DNA from: Ectothiorhodospiraceae bacterium
GTDB lineage: Bacteria > Pseudomonadota > Gammaproteobacteria > HK1
Reading direction: 5' to 3'
Assembly: GCA_024234875.1 (NCBI GenBank)
Contig: JACKNM010000009.1
Location: 186,001 to 250,000 of the forward strand
DNA length: 64,000 nucleotides
The notes beneath the pieces were generated by a model, which saw nothing but the letters and a program-made list of their open reading frames with translations, ran no database searches and was not told the DNA's origin. Below, one piece after another: positions 1 through 10,948 of this stretch (position 1 is its first letter; each line of letters starts with the position of its first letter). The position numbers were made by a program, and so were the translations under genes.

Positions 1-1
1 T

Positions 2-271
2 CCCGAGCACGTCGCGGCGGACGCCTTTCTCGCGACGTGGACCCGCAAGGAAGCGGTGCTCAAGGCCCATGGGGGCGGCATTGCCGCCGGCCTCGACACA
101 TTCGAGGTCGCCATCGGATCTCGCGCCGAGCCGGCGGTGACCGCGATCCACCGCGCGACCCTCGACGGCCCGTGGACCCTGCACGATCTCCCCCTCGGCC
201 GCCCGCGGCGCGGTGCGGTCGCGGTCCGCGCTCCGAGCGCGCGCCTGCGCCTGCGCCGAGCCTCCCTGTAG
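2..271 (+). CDS. 4'-phosphopantetheinyl transferase, C-terminal part (5' end outside window)
   Basis: Partial gene, open from the left edge to a TAG at 269-271. The visible 89 residues contain the W-x-x-KEA-x-x-K motif of Sfp/AcpT-type phosphopantetheinyl transferases (WTRKEAVLK, near positions 38-64); the Glu and Lys of this motif take part in Mg2+ and CoA binding in the family. These enzymes move the phosphopantetheine arm of CoA onto a serine of acyl or peptidyl carrier proteins. The remaining C-terminal stretch is Arg/Ala-rich and ends soon after a PLG segment, as is common in the family. The N-terminal half, and so the subfamily, cannot be judged. A GC-rich imperfect hairpin lies just after the stop (about 271-296) and may act as terminator. 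Confidence 0.85.
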   Translation, partial: PEHVAADAFLATWTRKEAVLKAHGGGIAAGLDTFEVAIGSRAEPAVTAIHRATLDGPWTLHDLPLGRPRRGAVAVRAPSARLRLRRASL

Positions 272-409
272 GGGCGGGGCGCCGCCCCCGCCCACGTTGC
301 GGCGTCACGCCCGCGCGGTCATCGCGTCACCCGGGTCCCGGCCGCCGCTTGCGCCTGCGCGCGGGGGCGCCGCACACTGCCGGCCCTTCGCGATGGGGAG
401 TCTACGTTC

Positions 410-1651
410 ATGCACGTGGTCGTCGTCGGCGCCGGAATCATCGGCGCCTGCAGCGCGGTCCGCCTCGTCGAGCGCGGGCACCGGGTGACCGTGGTCGACC
501 GCCTGCCGCCGGGCGAGGCGTGCTCGTTCGGCAACGCCGGCGCGCTGATCCCGAGCGCCTGCGTCCCCGACTCGATGCCCGGGATGCTGTCGCGGGTGCC
601 GGGCTGGCTGCTGCGTGACGACGGCCCGCTGACCATTCGCTGGCGCTACCTGCCGCGTCTCGTCCCCTGGCTGGTCCAGTTCGTGCGCGCCGGACACCCC
701 GATCGCATCGGCCCCACCGCGGACGCCCTGCACGCGCTGCACGCCTCGACCGTCGAGGAGTACCAGGCACTGGTGGATGCCGCCGGGACACCGGAGCTGG
801 TGCGGGCGAGCGACGTCTACGTCGTCTATGGGAGCGACGCGAGCTACCGCGGCTCGCTCACCGGCTGGCGCCTGCGCGAGGCGCACGGTGCACGCACCGA
901 CCACATCGACGGCGCGACGTTGCGCGAGGCGATACCGGCGCTCTCACCGCGGTACGTGCGCGCGGTGCGGATGCGCGACCAGGCCTATACCGTCGACCCC
1001 TCGCGGCTGGTCAAGGCGCTGACCGAGCTCGCAGTGCGGCTCGGGGCCACGCTGCACCCGGGCGAGGTCGGCGGCATGGAGCATCGCGACGGGCGCGTCA
1101 CCGCGGTGCGGGTGAACGGCGACCGGCTCGAGGCCGACGCGGTGGTGATCGCGGCCGGTGCCTGGTCGGCATCGCTCGCCCGCCAGATCGGCGTCGACGT
1201 GCCGCTCGGCACCAAGCGCGGCTACCACGTCACCGCCCCGAGCCCCGGCTTCGACCTCCCCTGCCCGGTGTCCGAGGCCGAATGCGGCTTCTACGCCACC
1301 CCGATGTCGATGGGGGTGCGCTTCGCCGGCACGGTCGAGCTGTCCGGGCTGGAGGCGCCGCCCGAGCCGGCGCGCTCGCGCAACATCGAGCGAATGGCGA
1401 AGCGGATGTTCCCCGCCCTCGACACCACCGGCGCCACGCGTTGGATGGGGTGCCGGCCGGCGATGCCGGACGGGCTGCCGGTGATCGGTCGCAGCCCGAC
1501 GGTGAGCAACGCCTTCGTCGCCTTCGGTCATGGCCACTGCGGGATGATCGGCGGACCGACCACCGGCCGCATGGTGGCCAGCCTGGTGCACGGCGACACC
1601 CCGAACGTCGACGTCCGGCCCTACGCGCCGACACGCTTCCGAGCCCGCTGA
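410..1651 (+). CDS. FAD-dependent D-amino-acid dehydrogenase (DadA family)
   Basis: A 413-residue protein of the DAO/DadA flavin oxidoreductase family. The N-terminal Rossmann motif is GAGIIG (residues 7-12), followed by an acidic strand end VVD near residue 29 that should bind the FAD ribose. The SFGNAGALIPS segment (about residues 40-50) is typical of DadA-like small-subunit enzymes. Near the C terminus, RPAMPDGLPVIGR followed by FGHGHCGMIGGPTTGR is the usual substrate/FAD closing region. Members oxidise D-amino acids or related imino acids to oxo acids and pass electrons to the respiratory chain. Length (about 410-430) is normal. No partner such as an alanine racemase is adjacent, so the substrate is unknown. 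Confidence 0.85.
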   Translation: MHVVVVGAGIIGACSAVRLVERGHRVTVVDRLPPGEACSFGNAGALIPSACVPDSMPGMLSRVPGWLLRDDGPLTIRWRYLPRLVPWLVQFVRAGHPDRIGPTADALHALHASTVEEYQALVDAAGTPELVRASDVYVVYGSDASYRGSLTGWRLREAHGARTDHIDGATLREAIPALSPRYVRAVRMRDQAYTVDPSRLVKALTELAVRLGATLHPGEVGGMEHRDGRVTAVRVNGDRLEADAVVIAAGAWSASLARQIGVDVPLGTKRGYHVTAPSPGFDLPCPVSEAECGFYATPMSMGVRFAGTVELSGLEAPPEPARSRNIERMAKRMFPALDTTGATRWMGCRPAMPDGLPVIGRSPTVSNAFVAFGHGHCGMIGGPTTGRMVASLVHGDTPNVDVRPYAPTRFRAR

Positions 1652-1674
1652 GCACCGCCCAGCCCCCAGCCGGG

Positions 1675-2307
1675 TCACTCGCGGCTCGCTGGCGCAGGCG
1701 GCGGGCGGTCCCCGAACCAGGTGCTGCCGTCCGGTGCGACGCCGCTGAACACCTCGGACGGCGGCGGTGGATCCGCCGGCTCGGCCTGCTCCAGCAGCCG
1801 CTCCCGGGTCCGGGAATAGTGCTCCGCGGCCTCGACGGTGCGCTCGGCCCGCCGCAGTCGGACGTCGTGGTCGCTCGGCGGCGGCGTCGGGTCGGCGCGC
1901 TCCTGTGAGCGGCTCGGCGGCGACGTCGGACCGGCGTGGCGCGAGAAGACCTTGGTGCGCTCGCGCTCCCACACCTCGCCACCGCGAAAGGTGATGACCG
2001 TCAGGTAGGGGTCGGGTGCCTCCGGACCGGGGATCCAGTGCCAGCGCTCGACCACCGCCGCGATCACACGGTGACGCCGGTGCGTCACCTCGCCCTCGCC
2101 CCGGCGACGCTCGACCGCCACCGACCACACCACCGCCTCCTCGCCCGGCCGACTGACCATGTCGGGCGGCCCGGCGCGCACCAGCACCTCGCTCTCGGTC
2201 ATCCCACGGCGCAGGCCACCGTACGTCGCGGTATCGATCTGACCCGCATCGACCGCCCCCGCGGCCACCAGCACGAGCAGGCCGGGCACGACGCACCCGC
2301 GACGCAT
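1675..2307 (-). CDS. Exported protein with SmpA/BamE-like (DUF2845-like) fold, function unknown
   Basis: A 210-residue predicted secreted protein. ATG at 2307 is preferred over an upstream in-frame GTG at 2334 because GAGGGAA lies just upstream of it and the protein then starts with a signal peptide (MRRGCVVPGLLVLVAAGAVDA). Residues about 28-60 (GLRRGMTESEVLVRAGPPD) match the SmpA/OmlA or DUF2845 pattern, in which a G-M-x-x-x-E-V-x-x-x-x-G-x-P motif forms a small periplasmic domain. The C-terminal APDGSTWFGDRPP resembles a DUF4124-type cap. The middle is Pro/Arg-rich and probably unstructured. It is divergent from mfd across 163 bp. No function can be assigned. Confidence 0.65.
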   Translation of the reverse strand: MRRGCVVPGLLVLVAAGAVDAGQIDTATYGGLRRGMTESEVLVRAGPPDMVSRPGEEAVVWSVAVERRRGEGEVTHRRHRVIAAVVERWHWIPGPEAPDPYLTVITFRGGEVWERERTKVFSRHAGPTSPPSRSQERADPTPPPSDHDVRLRRAERTVEAAEHYSRTRERLLEQAEPADPPPPSEVFSGVAPDGSTWFGDRPPPAPASRE

Positions 2308-2470
2308 CCGACCGCTTCCCTCGTCTGCGCTCACCGTGCCCTCCCCCGGCCCCCGCCGCGCCTCACCGTATTCCAGTGTGACGTCCGCGGCGAGCCGATG
2401 TTCCCGCCCCGCCTTTGAGCCCGGGCCGGCGGGGCGTAGAATCCGCCGCTTCCCCGTCCGCCCACGCCAG

Positions 2471-5400
2471 ATGATCTCGTCGACAATCGAACCCTCGGGC
2501 CGCAGCCCGCTCGCCCCGACGCTGCCGACCGGTCCCGACCGGCGGGTGCGGTGGTCGGGTCTCTACGGCTCGAGCCTGGGGCTCGCCATCGGCGAGGCGG
2601 CCCGCCGGCACCACGGGCCGGTGATGCTGGTCACTGCCGACACGCCGAGCGCGCAGCGCATCGAGGTCGAGCTCGCGTTCTACCATCGCGGCGACGTGCC
2701 CACCCCGCTGGTGCACTTCCCCGACTGGGAGACGCTGCCCTACGACGTCTTCTCGCCGCACCAGGACATCGTCTCCGAGCGGCTGGCGACGTTGGCACGG
2801 CTACCCGACCTCGACCGCGGGGTGCTGATCGTCCCGGTGACCACGTTGATGGTGCGGGTGCCGCCGCCCGAGTTCATCGCCGCCAACGCGCTCCTGCTCT
2901 CGGTCGGCGACCGCCTCGACATCGACGTCCTGCGCCAGCGCCTGCAACGCGGCGGCTACCGCAACGTCGGCCAGGTGCTCGAGCACGGCGAGTACGCGGT
3001 GCGCGGCTCGCTGCTGGACATCTTCCCCATGGGCGCGACGGCCCCGCTCCGCGTCGACCTCTTCGACGACGAGATCGAGGCGATCCGCAGCTTCGACCCG
3101 GAGACCCAGCGCTCGGCGGACCGTGTCGACCGGATCCGGGTGCTCCCGGCGCGCGAGACCCCGGTCACCGACGAGGCGGTCGCCGGCTTCCGTCGCCGAT
3201 GGCGTGCACGCTTCGAGGGCGAGCCGATGCGCTCGCCGATCTACCGCGACGTGAGCCAGGGCCTCCTCCCGGCCGGCATCGAGTACTACCTGCCGCTGTT
3301 CTTCGACCAGCTCGCGACCCTCGTCGACTACCTCCCGGCGGAGACCCTGGTGGTGCTACCGGAGGAGGTGCACGCCGCCGCCGAGCACTTCACCGCCGAG
3401 GTCGCCGAGCGCTACGAGCAGGTCCGCCACGACCGCGAGCGGCCGCTGGTCGAGCCGGACGAGATGTTCCTCCGGGTCGACGAGCTCTACCGCCGGTTGG
3501 GCGACCTGCCGCGCGTGCGCGTCGCGCGCGAGGAGACCGGCGACGAGCGCGCCACCGAGTTCGCGACGCGACCACCACCCTCACTACCGGTGGAGGCGCG
3601 CGCCCAGTCGCCGCTCGCCATCGTCCGTCGCTTCGTCGATGGCTTCGACGGCCGGGTCCTGCTGGTGGCGGAGACCGCCGGTCGGCGCGAGACCCTGGTC
3701 GAGACCTTCGGCGGCCACGGGCTGCGCCTCACGCGGATGGAGAGCTGGTCGGCGTTCCTCGACGGCGACGAGCGACTCGGTGTCGCCTGCGCCCCGCTCG
3801 AGGACGGCGCCCTGCTCGAGGACCCCGCGATCGCGGTGATCGCGGAGTCGCAACTCTTCGGCGAGCGCACCCTGCAGCGCCGGCGCCGCGCGCGAGCGGT
3901 GCGCGACGCCGAGAGCATCGTGCGCGATCTGACCGAGCTCGCGGTCGGTGCACCGGTGGTGCACGAGGACCACGGCGTCGGTCGTTACCTGGGCCTCGAG
4001 ACCCTCGAGACCGGTGGCCTCACCGGCGAGTACCTGTGCCTTCAGTACGCCGGTGGGGACAAGCTCTACGTCCCGGTCGCCTCGCTGCACCTCGTCACCC
4101 GCTACACCGGTGCCGAGCCCGAGGTCGCGCCGCTGCACCGGCTCGGCTCGCCGCAGTGGCAGAAGGCGCGCGAGAAGGCGGCGCGGCGCGCGCGCGACGT
4201 CGCCGCCGAGCTGCTGGAGGTGTACGCCCGGCGCGAGGCCCGCCCCGGCATCACGTTCGACGTCGACACCGACCAGCTCCGGGGGTTCGAGGACACCTTC
4301 CGCTTCGAGGAGACGCCGGACCAACAGGCCGCGATCGAGGCGGTGCTGGCCGACATGGCATCACCGCGACCGATGGACCGTGTGGTCTGCGGCGACGTCG
4401 GCTTCGGCAAGACCGAGGTCGCGATGCGCGCCGCCTTCGTCGCGGTCCAGGGCGGGCGCCAGGTCGCCATCCTGGTGCCCACCACCTTGCTCGCGCAGCA
4501 ACACCACCAGACCTTCACCGATCGATTCGCCGACTGGCCGGTCCGCATCGAGCAGCTCTCGCGCTTCCGCTCCAAGAAGGAGAAGGAGTCGGTGCTCGCG
4601 GCACTGGCCGAGGGCAAGGTCGACATCGTGATCGGCACCCACCAGCTCATCCAACCGGACATCCGCTTCAAGCGCCTCGGGCTGGTGGTGATCGACGAGG
4701 AGCACCGTTTCGGCGTCCGCCAGAAGGAGCGCCTGAAGGCGTTGCGCGCCGAGTGCGACGTGCTCACCCTGACCGCGACCCCGATCCCGCGCACCCTGAA
4801 CATGGCGCTCTCGGGCCTGCGCGACCTGTCGTTGATCACCACGCCGCCGGAGCGCCGGCTGTCGATCAAGACCTTCGTGCGCCAGTGGGACAACGCGCTG
4901 GTGCGCGAGGCGGTGATGCGCGAGATCCACCGCGGCGGACAGGTCTACTTCGTCCACAACAAGGTGGAGAACATCGAGCGCATCGCGCGCGAGGTCGGCG
5001 AGCTGGTACCGGAGGCGAGCTTGCGCGTCGCCCATGGCCAGATGCGCGAGCAGGAGCTCGAGCGCACCATGGCCGACTTCTACCACCGGCGCTTCAACGT
5101 GCTGGTGTGCACCACCATCATCGAGACCGGCATCGACGTCCCCAGCGCGAACACCATCCTCATCAATCGCGCCGATCACTTCGGCCTCGCCCAGCTGCAC
5201 CAGCTCCGCGGCCGCGTCGGGCGCTCGCACCACCGCGCCTACGCCTACCTGATCGTCCCCGATCGCCGGGCCATGACCGCCGACGCGGTCAAGCGACTGG
5301 AGGCAATCGAGGCGCTGGAGGATCTCGGCATCGGCTTCACCCTGGCCACCCACGATCTCGAGATCCGGGGCGCCGGCGAGCTGCTCGGCGAGGACCAGAG

Positions 5401-5953
5401 CGGGCAGATGCAGGAGGTCGGCTACGCCATGTACAGCGAGCTGCTCGAGCGCGCGGTGCGCGCGCTCAAGGCCGGCAAGCAGCCCGAGCTCGACCGACCG
5501 CTCGACCACGGTGCGGAGATCGACGTCAAGGTCCCCGCCCTCATCCCCGAGGACTACCTCCCGGACGTCCACGCCCGACTCATCATGTACAAGCGCATCG
5601 CGAGCGCACCCACGCTCGACGCGCTGGAGGAGCTGCAGGTGGAGATGATCGACCGCTTCGGGTCGTTGCCCGATCCGGCCCGCAACCTGTTCAAGGTGAC
5701 GGCCATCAAGCTCCGGGCGCAGCCACTGGGGGTGCGTCGGATCGATTTCGGCGACCGCGGCGGCCGTCTACTGTTCGACCGCGAGCCACAGATCGATCCC
5801 GCCAACGTCATCCGGCTGATTCAGTCCGAGCCGGGGAAGTATCGACTCGACGGCCCCGACCGGCTGCGGGTGTCGATGCCGATGCCCGACGCGGACTCGC
5901 GATTCGCGGCCCTCGAGGGATTGCTGGACGTGCTGTCGACGAGGGCCGCGGCA
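2471..5953 (+). CDS. mfd: Transcription-repair coupling factor Mfd
   Basis: Mfd recognises RNA polymerase stalled at DNA lesions, pushes it off by ATP-driven translocation and recruits UvrA for excision repair. From ATG 2471 the protein is 1161 residues (E. coli 1148); the frame stays open upstream but that extension is Pro/Arg-rich and unlike the family. Visible parts: a UvrB-homology N-terminal region (FPDWETLPYD, SPHQDIVSERL), the RNA-polymerase interaction domain near residues 495-560 (HEDHGVGRYLGLE), Walker A GDVGFGKT near 641-648, the DEEH box near 742, TATPIPRT near 768, then motif V/VI GIDVPSANT and QLRGRVGRS, and the C-terminal TRCF domain. The stop overlaps the csiV start, ATGA; the final codon including stop ends at 5956. 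The pair looks co-transcribed. Confidence 0.97.
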
Positions 5954-6606
5954 TGAGCGCCCGCACGCGGATGGGCGCGGCGGCGTTGTTGCTGCTCGGT
6001 CTGGTGGTCGCGGTTGGAGCGCGCGCGCAGGGCATCTACGCGATCGAGATCGTGGTCTTCGAGCGACTGGACCCGAGCGATCTCGCCGCCGAGACCTGGC
6101 CCGAGACGCCACAGCGGGTGGCCACCGAGGGGTTGGTCGACCTCACCTCGGGCGGCGGTGCGTTCACCGCGCTCTCACCCGGCGCGCGGGCGCTGCACGG
6201 GGTGTGGGCGGAGCTGCGCCGGGCCGGCAATCTTCGCCCGGTGGCGCATCTGGCATGGAGTCAGCCCGGCTGGTCGAGCGGACGCGCGCGAGCCGGGCGG
6301 GTCCGGATCCAGGGCACCGGCGGCGAGACGCTGCTCGAGGGAACCCTTCGGTTGCACCGCTCGCGCTACCTGCACCTGACCACCGACCTGGTGTTCACTC
6401 CTCCGGGCGCACCGGGTGGCGGCTATCGCCTGGCCGAGCGGCGGCAGATGCGATCGCGCGAGCTCCATTACATCGACCATCCGGCCTTCGGCCTGCTGGT
6501 GATGGCACGCCCGTGGGGAACCACCCGAGACGACGAGCCGCCGCCGGCCGACAGTGACGAGCCGGCAGCGAGGCCGACACCGCTGCCGTCGGCGACCAGC
6601 GGCTAG
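5953..6606 (+). CDS. CsiV-family exported protein
   Basis: A 217-residue protein whose ATG overlaps the mfd stop codon (ATGA), so it is translationally coupled to mfd. It begins with a signal peptide (MSARTRMGAAALLLLGLVVAVGARA, cleavage before QG). The mature start YAIEIVVFER is the hallmark of CsiV-type proteins, which in gammaproteobacteria lie directly after mfd. The middle has the family pattern LRLHRSRYLHL and a late RELHYIDHPAFGLLVMARP block. CsiV was described as a periplasmic peptidoglycan-associated protein; that role is family knowledge and is not shown here. The last 25 residues are Pro/Asp-rich and probably disordered. Confidence 0.75.
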   Translation: MSARTRMGAAALLLLGLVVAVGARAQGIYAIEIVVFERLDPSDLAAETWPETPQRVATEGLVDLTSGGGAFTALSPGARALHGVWAELRRAGNLRPVAHLAWSQPGWSSGRARAGRVRIQGTGGETLLEGTLRLHRSRYLHLTTDLVFTPPGAPGGGYRLAERRQMRSRELHYIDHPAFGLLVMARPWGTTRDDEPPPADSDEPAARPTPLPSATSG

Positions 6607-6616
6607 TCAGTCCGCC

Positions 6617-6657
6617 GGGGACTGGCTCCGGCGCCGAACGGCGGCGGTGCCTGTTCC
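6617..6657. repeat. Dispersed hairpin repeat, copy 1 (GGGGACTGGCTCC arm)
   Basis: The 20 bp at 6617-6636 (GGGGACTGGCTCCGGCGCCG) are identical to 43456-43475. The right arm GGTGCCTGTTCC (6646-6657) pairs imperfectly with the left arm, giving a stem with a 17-base centre. It sits between the convergent csiV and methylthioinosine phosphorylase genes, where it could act as a bidirectional terminator or be a REP-like element. The family assignment is inferred from the two copies seen in this window. Confidence 0.6.
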
Positions 6658-6728
6658 TCTCGACCGGCGGCCTCGGACTGCGGACGAGCTGGCACGCGCT
6701 GCCGCGCGGACCGGCTCGCGCGCACCCG

Positions 6729-7502
6729 TCACACCAGCCGCACCACCTGCTCGAGCACCGCGCGCACGCGCCCCATCCCGGCGCGCAGGTGGCCCTCGAT
6801 CTGCTCCATCGTGATCGGGCCTTCGCCACGCCCGGCGGCAGGGTTCACCACCACCGCGAGATGCGCGTAAGCGAGCCCGGCCTCGCGCGCGAGCGCCGCC
6901 TCCGGCATGCCGGTCATCCCGACCAGGGTGCAACCGTCACGCTCGAGCCGATCGATCTCGGCCGCGGTCTCGAGACGCGGCCCCTGCATCGCGGCGTAGG
7001 TCCCCCCGTCGGTCAGCGCGACTCCCGCGCCCCGCCCGGCCTCGAGCACCAGCCCACGGAGCTCCGACTCGTACGGCTCGGTGAAGTCGATGTGGACCAC
7101 GTGGTCGAGCTCGTCCTCGAAGAAGCTGTGCCCGCGCGACCAGGTGTAGTCGACGATCTGGCTCGGCACCACCAGGCACCCGGGCTCGAGCGCCGCGTCG
7201 ATGCCGCCGACCGCGGCCACCGCGACGACGTGGGTGATGCCGATGGTGCGCAGCGCCCAGATGTTGGCGCGGTAGTTCACGCGATGCGGCGGAATCGTGT
7301 GGCGATAGCCGTGTCGCGGCAGGAACGCGACCGACTTGCCGGCGAGGGTGCCGTGGCTGACGGGCCCCGACGGCTCCCCCCATCGCGTGCTCACCACCTC
7401 GCGACGCTCGATCACCAGTCCCTCGAGCGAGGTGAGACCGGTACCGCCGATGATCGCGAGTCGACGCCCGGGAAGCGGGTCTCCCACGGTGCTGGTCGCC
7501 AT
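6729..7502 (-). CDS. S-methyl-5'-thioinosine phosphorylase (MTAP/PNP family)
   Basis: A 257-residue purine-nucleoside phosphorylase of the MTAP family, starting at ATG 7502. It has the phosphate/ribose motif IIGGTGL near residues 17-23, PRHGYRHTIPPHRVNYRAN, and the late GMTGMPEAALAREAGLAYA block. Human MTAP has an Asp pair (220 and 222) that reads the 6-amino group of adenine. Here the matching stretch is VVVNPAAG with Asn at 220 and no second Asp, which fits a 6-oxopurine substrate. The product call is therefore methylthioinosine phosphorylase (as in Pseudomonas), giving hypoxanthine and methylthioribose-1-phosphate. The next gene upstream is a hypoxanthine phosphoribosyltransferase. Residue equivalence was judged by eye. 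Confidence 0.85.
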   Translation of the reverse strand: MATSTVGDPLPGRRLAIIGGTGLTSLEGLVIERREVVSTRWGEPSGPVSHGTLAGKSVAFLPRHGYRHTIPPHRVNYRANIWALRTIGITHVVAVAAVGGIDAALEPGCLVVPSQIVDYTWSRGHSFFEDELDHVVHIDFTEPYESELRGLVLEAGRGAGVALTDGGTYAAMQGPRLETAAEIDRLERDGCTLVGMTGMPEAALAREAGLAYAHLAVVVNPAAGRGEGPITMEQIEGHLRAGMGRVRAVLEQVVRLV

Positions 7503-7546
7503 CGTGTCCTCTCCTCGTCCACCGCCTGCCGCACCAGGCCGGCGGG

Positions 7547-8098
7547 TCAGCCCTTCAGCGCGTAGACGCCGCGCAGGTTGCGGTATCGCCCGTGGTAGTC
7601 CATGCCGCAGCCGAAGACGTAGCGGTCCTCGACGGTGAGGCCGGTGAAGTCGGCCTTGGGCATCGCCGCCTTGCGATCGTGGAGCTTGTCGATGAGCACC
7701 GCGGAGTAGACCGCCGCCGCTCCCGACGCGCGAGCCCAATCGAGGATCGCAGCCAGCGTGATGCCCTCGTCGAGGATGTCGTCCACCACCAGCACCGTGC
7801 GCCCCTCGAGCGTGGTGGTCGGCCGCGCGATCCAGTGCAGGTCCGCGCCGCGGGTCTCGCCGCGGTAGCGGGTGGCGTGGACGTAATCGAGATCGAGCGG
7901 GAAGTCGAGGCGCGAGGCGAGTCGGGCGGCCGGGATGAGCCCACCGATCATCACCGCGAGCAACAGCGGATAGGTGCCGCCGATGCGAGCGGTGATGTCG
8001 CTCGCCATCTGGTCCAGCGCGGTGCTGACCTCGCGCGGTGTGCGCAACAGGTCGGCATCGCGCAGGACCGCCGACGGGTCGCCGTCCCCGCTGCTCAC
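7547..8098 (-). CDS. Hypoxanthine(-guanine) phosphoribosyltransferase
   Basis: A 183-residue type I phosphoribosyltransferase that joins hypoxanthine or guanine to PRPP to give IMP or GMP. The PRPP loop is clear: VLVVDDILDEGITL (residues 102-115) with the two Asp residues. YVHATRYRGE near 72-81 is the flexible loop and DKLHDRK near 147 the purine-contact region. Length is normal (E. coli Hpt 178). Its start overlaps the stop of the upstream DUF815 gene by 4 nt, and the phosphorylase gene follows 44 nt after its stop. The two enzymes make a short route from methylthioinosine to IMP. Confidence 0.92.
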   Translation of the reverse strand: MSSGDGDPSAVLRDADLLRTPREVSTALDQMASDITARIGGTYPLLLAVMIGGLIPAARLASRLDFPLDLDYVHATRYRGETRGADLHWIARPTTTLEGRTVLVVDDILDEGITLAAILDWARASGAAAVYSAVLIDKLHDRKAAMPKADFTGLTVEDRYVFGCGMDYHGRYRNLRGVYALKG

Positions 8099-8985
8099 GG
8101 CTGGTCCCCCGCGCGCGCGATACGGTTGCGGCCGACCCAGTCACGTGCGAACTGCCAGGCGCTGCGACCACTGCGCGAGCCGCGAGCCAGCGCCCAGCGC
8201 AACGCGTCGGCGCGCATCCGCTCCGGCTCGGCCGGCTCGCCATCGAGCTCGCGCACCCAGTGCCCGACGATGTCGAGATACTCGTCCTGCTTGAACGGGT
8301 AGAACGACAGCCACAGCCCGAAGCGCTCCGACAGCGAGATCTTCTCCTCCACCGTGTCGCCGTGATGGATCTCGCCGTTCACGTTCTGGGCCTGCTGGTT
8401 CTCGCTCATGTACTCGGGCAGCAGGTGGCGCCGGTTCGAGGTGGCATAGAGCACGATGTTGTCGGGCGGTGCGTGCACCGAGCCGTCGAGAACCGCCTTC
8501 AGGGCCTTGTAGCTCGGGTCGTCGGCCTCGAACGAGAGGTCGTCGCAGAACAACACGAAGCGCTCCGGTCGGCCGGTGAGCGCGTCGATGATCTCCGGCA
8601 AGTCGATGAGGTCGGTCTTGTCGACCTCCACCACCCGCAGCCCGCGGTCGGCATACTCGTTGACCAGCGCCTTGACCAGGGACGACTTGCCCGTCCCCCG
8701 CGAGCCCCACAGCAACGCGTTGTTCGCCGGATGACCGGCGACGAACTGGCGGGTGTTGCGGTCGAGCTCCGCCTTCTGCCGCTCGATGCCCTGCAGATCG
8801 GCGAGCCCGATACGGTGCAGCGCGCGCACACCCTCGAGGTAACCACCGCGCCGCCCGCGCCGCCAACGAAACGCGAGACAGGCGCCGAAGTCCGGTGCCG
8901 GCGGCGGTGGCGGAAGGATCGCCTCCACCCGCTCGGCGAGGGACTCCAGGCGGGCGATCAGGTGGTTTGCACGGTCGAGTTCCAT
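8095..8985 (-). CDS. DUF815-family AAA ATPase
   Basis: A 296-residue P-loop ATPase of the DUF815 family, whose cellular role is not established. ATG 8985 is preceded by GAGGAAGCG, which decides the start against a longer frame reaching into ettA. Walker A is GSRGTGKS (residues 94-101). Walker B is FVLFCDDLSFE (about 143-153), and a sensor-like YATSNRRHLLPE follows near 183-194. The C-terminal FYPFKQDEYLDIV block is typical of the family. An N-terminal Pro run (residues 25-30) separates a short helical head from the ATPase core. It lies 7 bp after ettA and overlaps hpt by 4 nt, so the three genes are very likely one transcript. Confidence 0.85.
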   Translation of the reverse strand: MELDRANHLIARLESLAERVEAILPPPPPAPDFGACLAFRWRRGRRGGYLEGVRALHRIGLADLQGIERQKAELDRNTRQFVAGHPANNALLWGSRGTGKSSLVKALVNEYADRGLRVVEVDKTDLIDLPEIIDALTGRPERFVLFCDDLSFEADDPSYKALKAVLDGSVHAPPDNIVLYATSNRRHLLPEYMSENQQAQNVNGEIHHGDTVEEKISLSERFGLWLSFYPFKQDEYLDIVGHWVRELDGEPAEPERMRADALRWALARGSRSGRSAWQFARDWVGRNRIARAGDQP

Positions 8986-8992
8986 CGCTTCC

Positions 8993-10666
<1,674 letters not shown>

Positions 10667-10948
10667 GCTCTGATGCTTCGATTCCGTTGGCCGGAGTTGC
10701 CTGAAAAGCCGCACATCTTACCCTCAACCGGTGGCCGTCCCCAGCCGGCGATCGATCGCGGCGCGGCCGCTGCCCCGGGTCGCGCGATCGACCGCGCCGC
10801 TGGTGACCGCCGGCGCCTCGCCGTCCGTGGGCGCCGCGAGTTGGACGGCATTGCATCGTCGTGGCCGATGCTCGATGATGCCCGGGCCCTCGCGGCACAC
10901 ACCCTGGCAAACGGCCGAAGAGCCAGACCGAGGAGGAGGACGGGGAGC

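Noticed and set aside
2551..5952. Long plus-strand frame running under mfd into csiV
   Set aside because: Only its end (from ATG 5953) is a real gene; the mfd part is a frame-shifted shadow rich in Arg, Pro and Ala.
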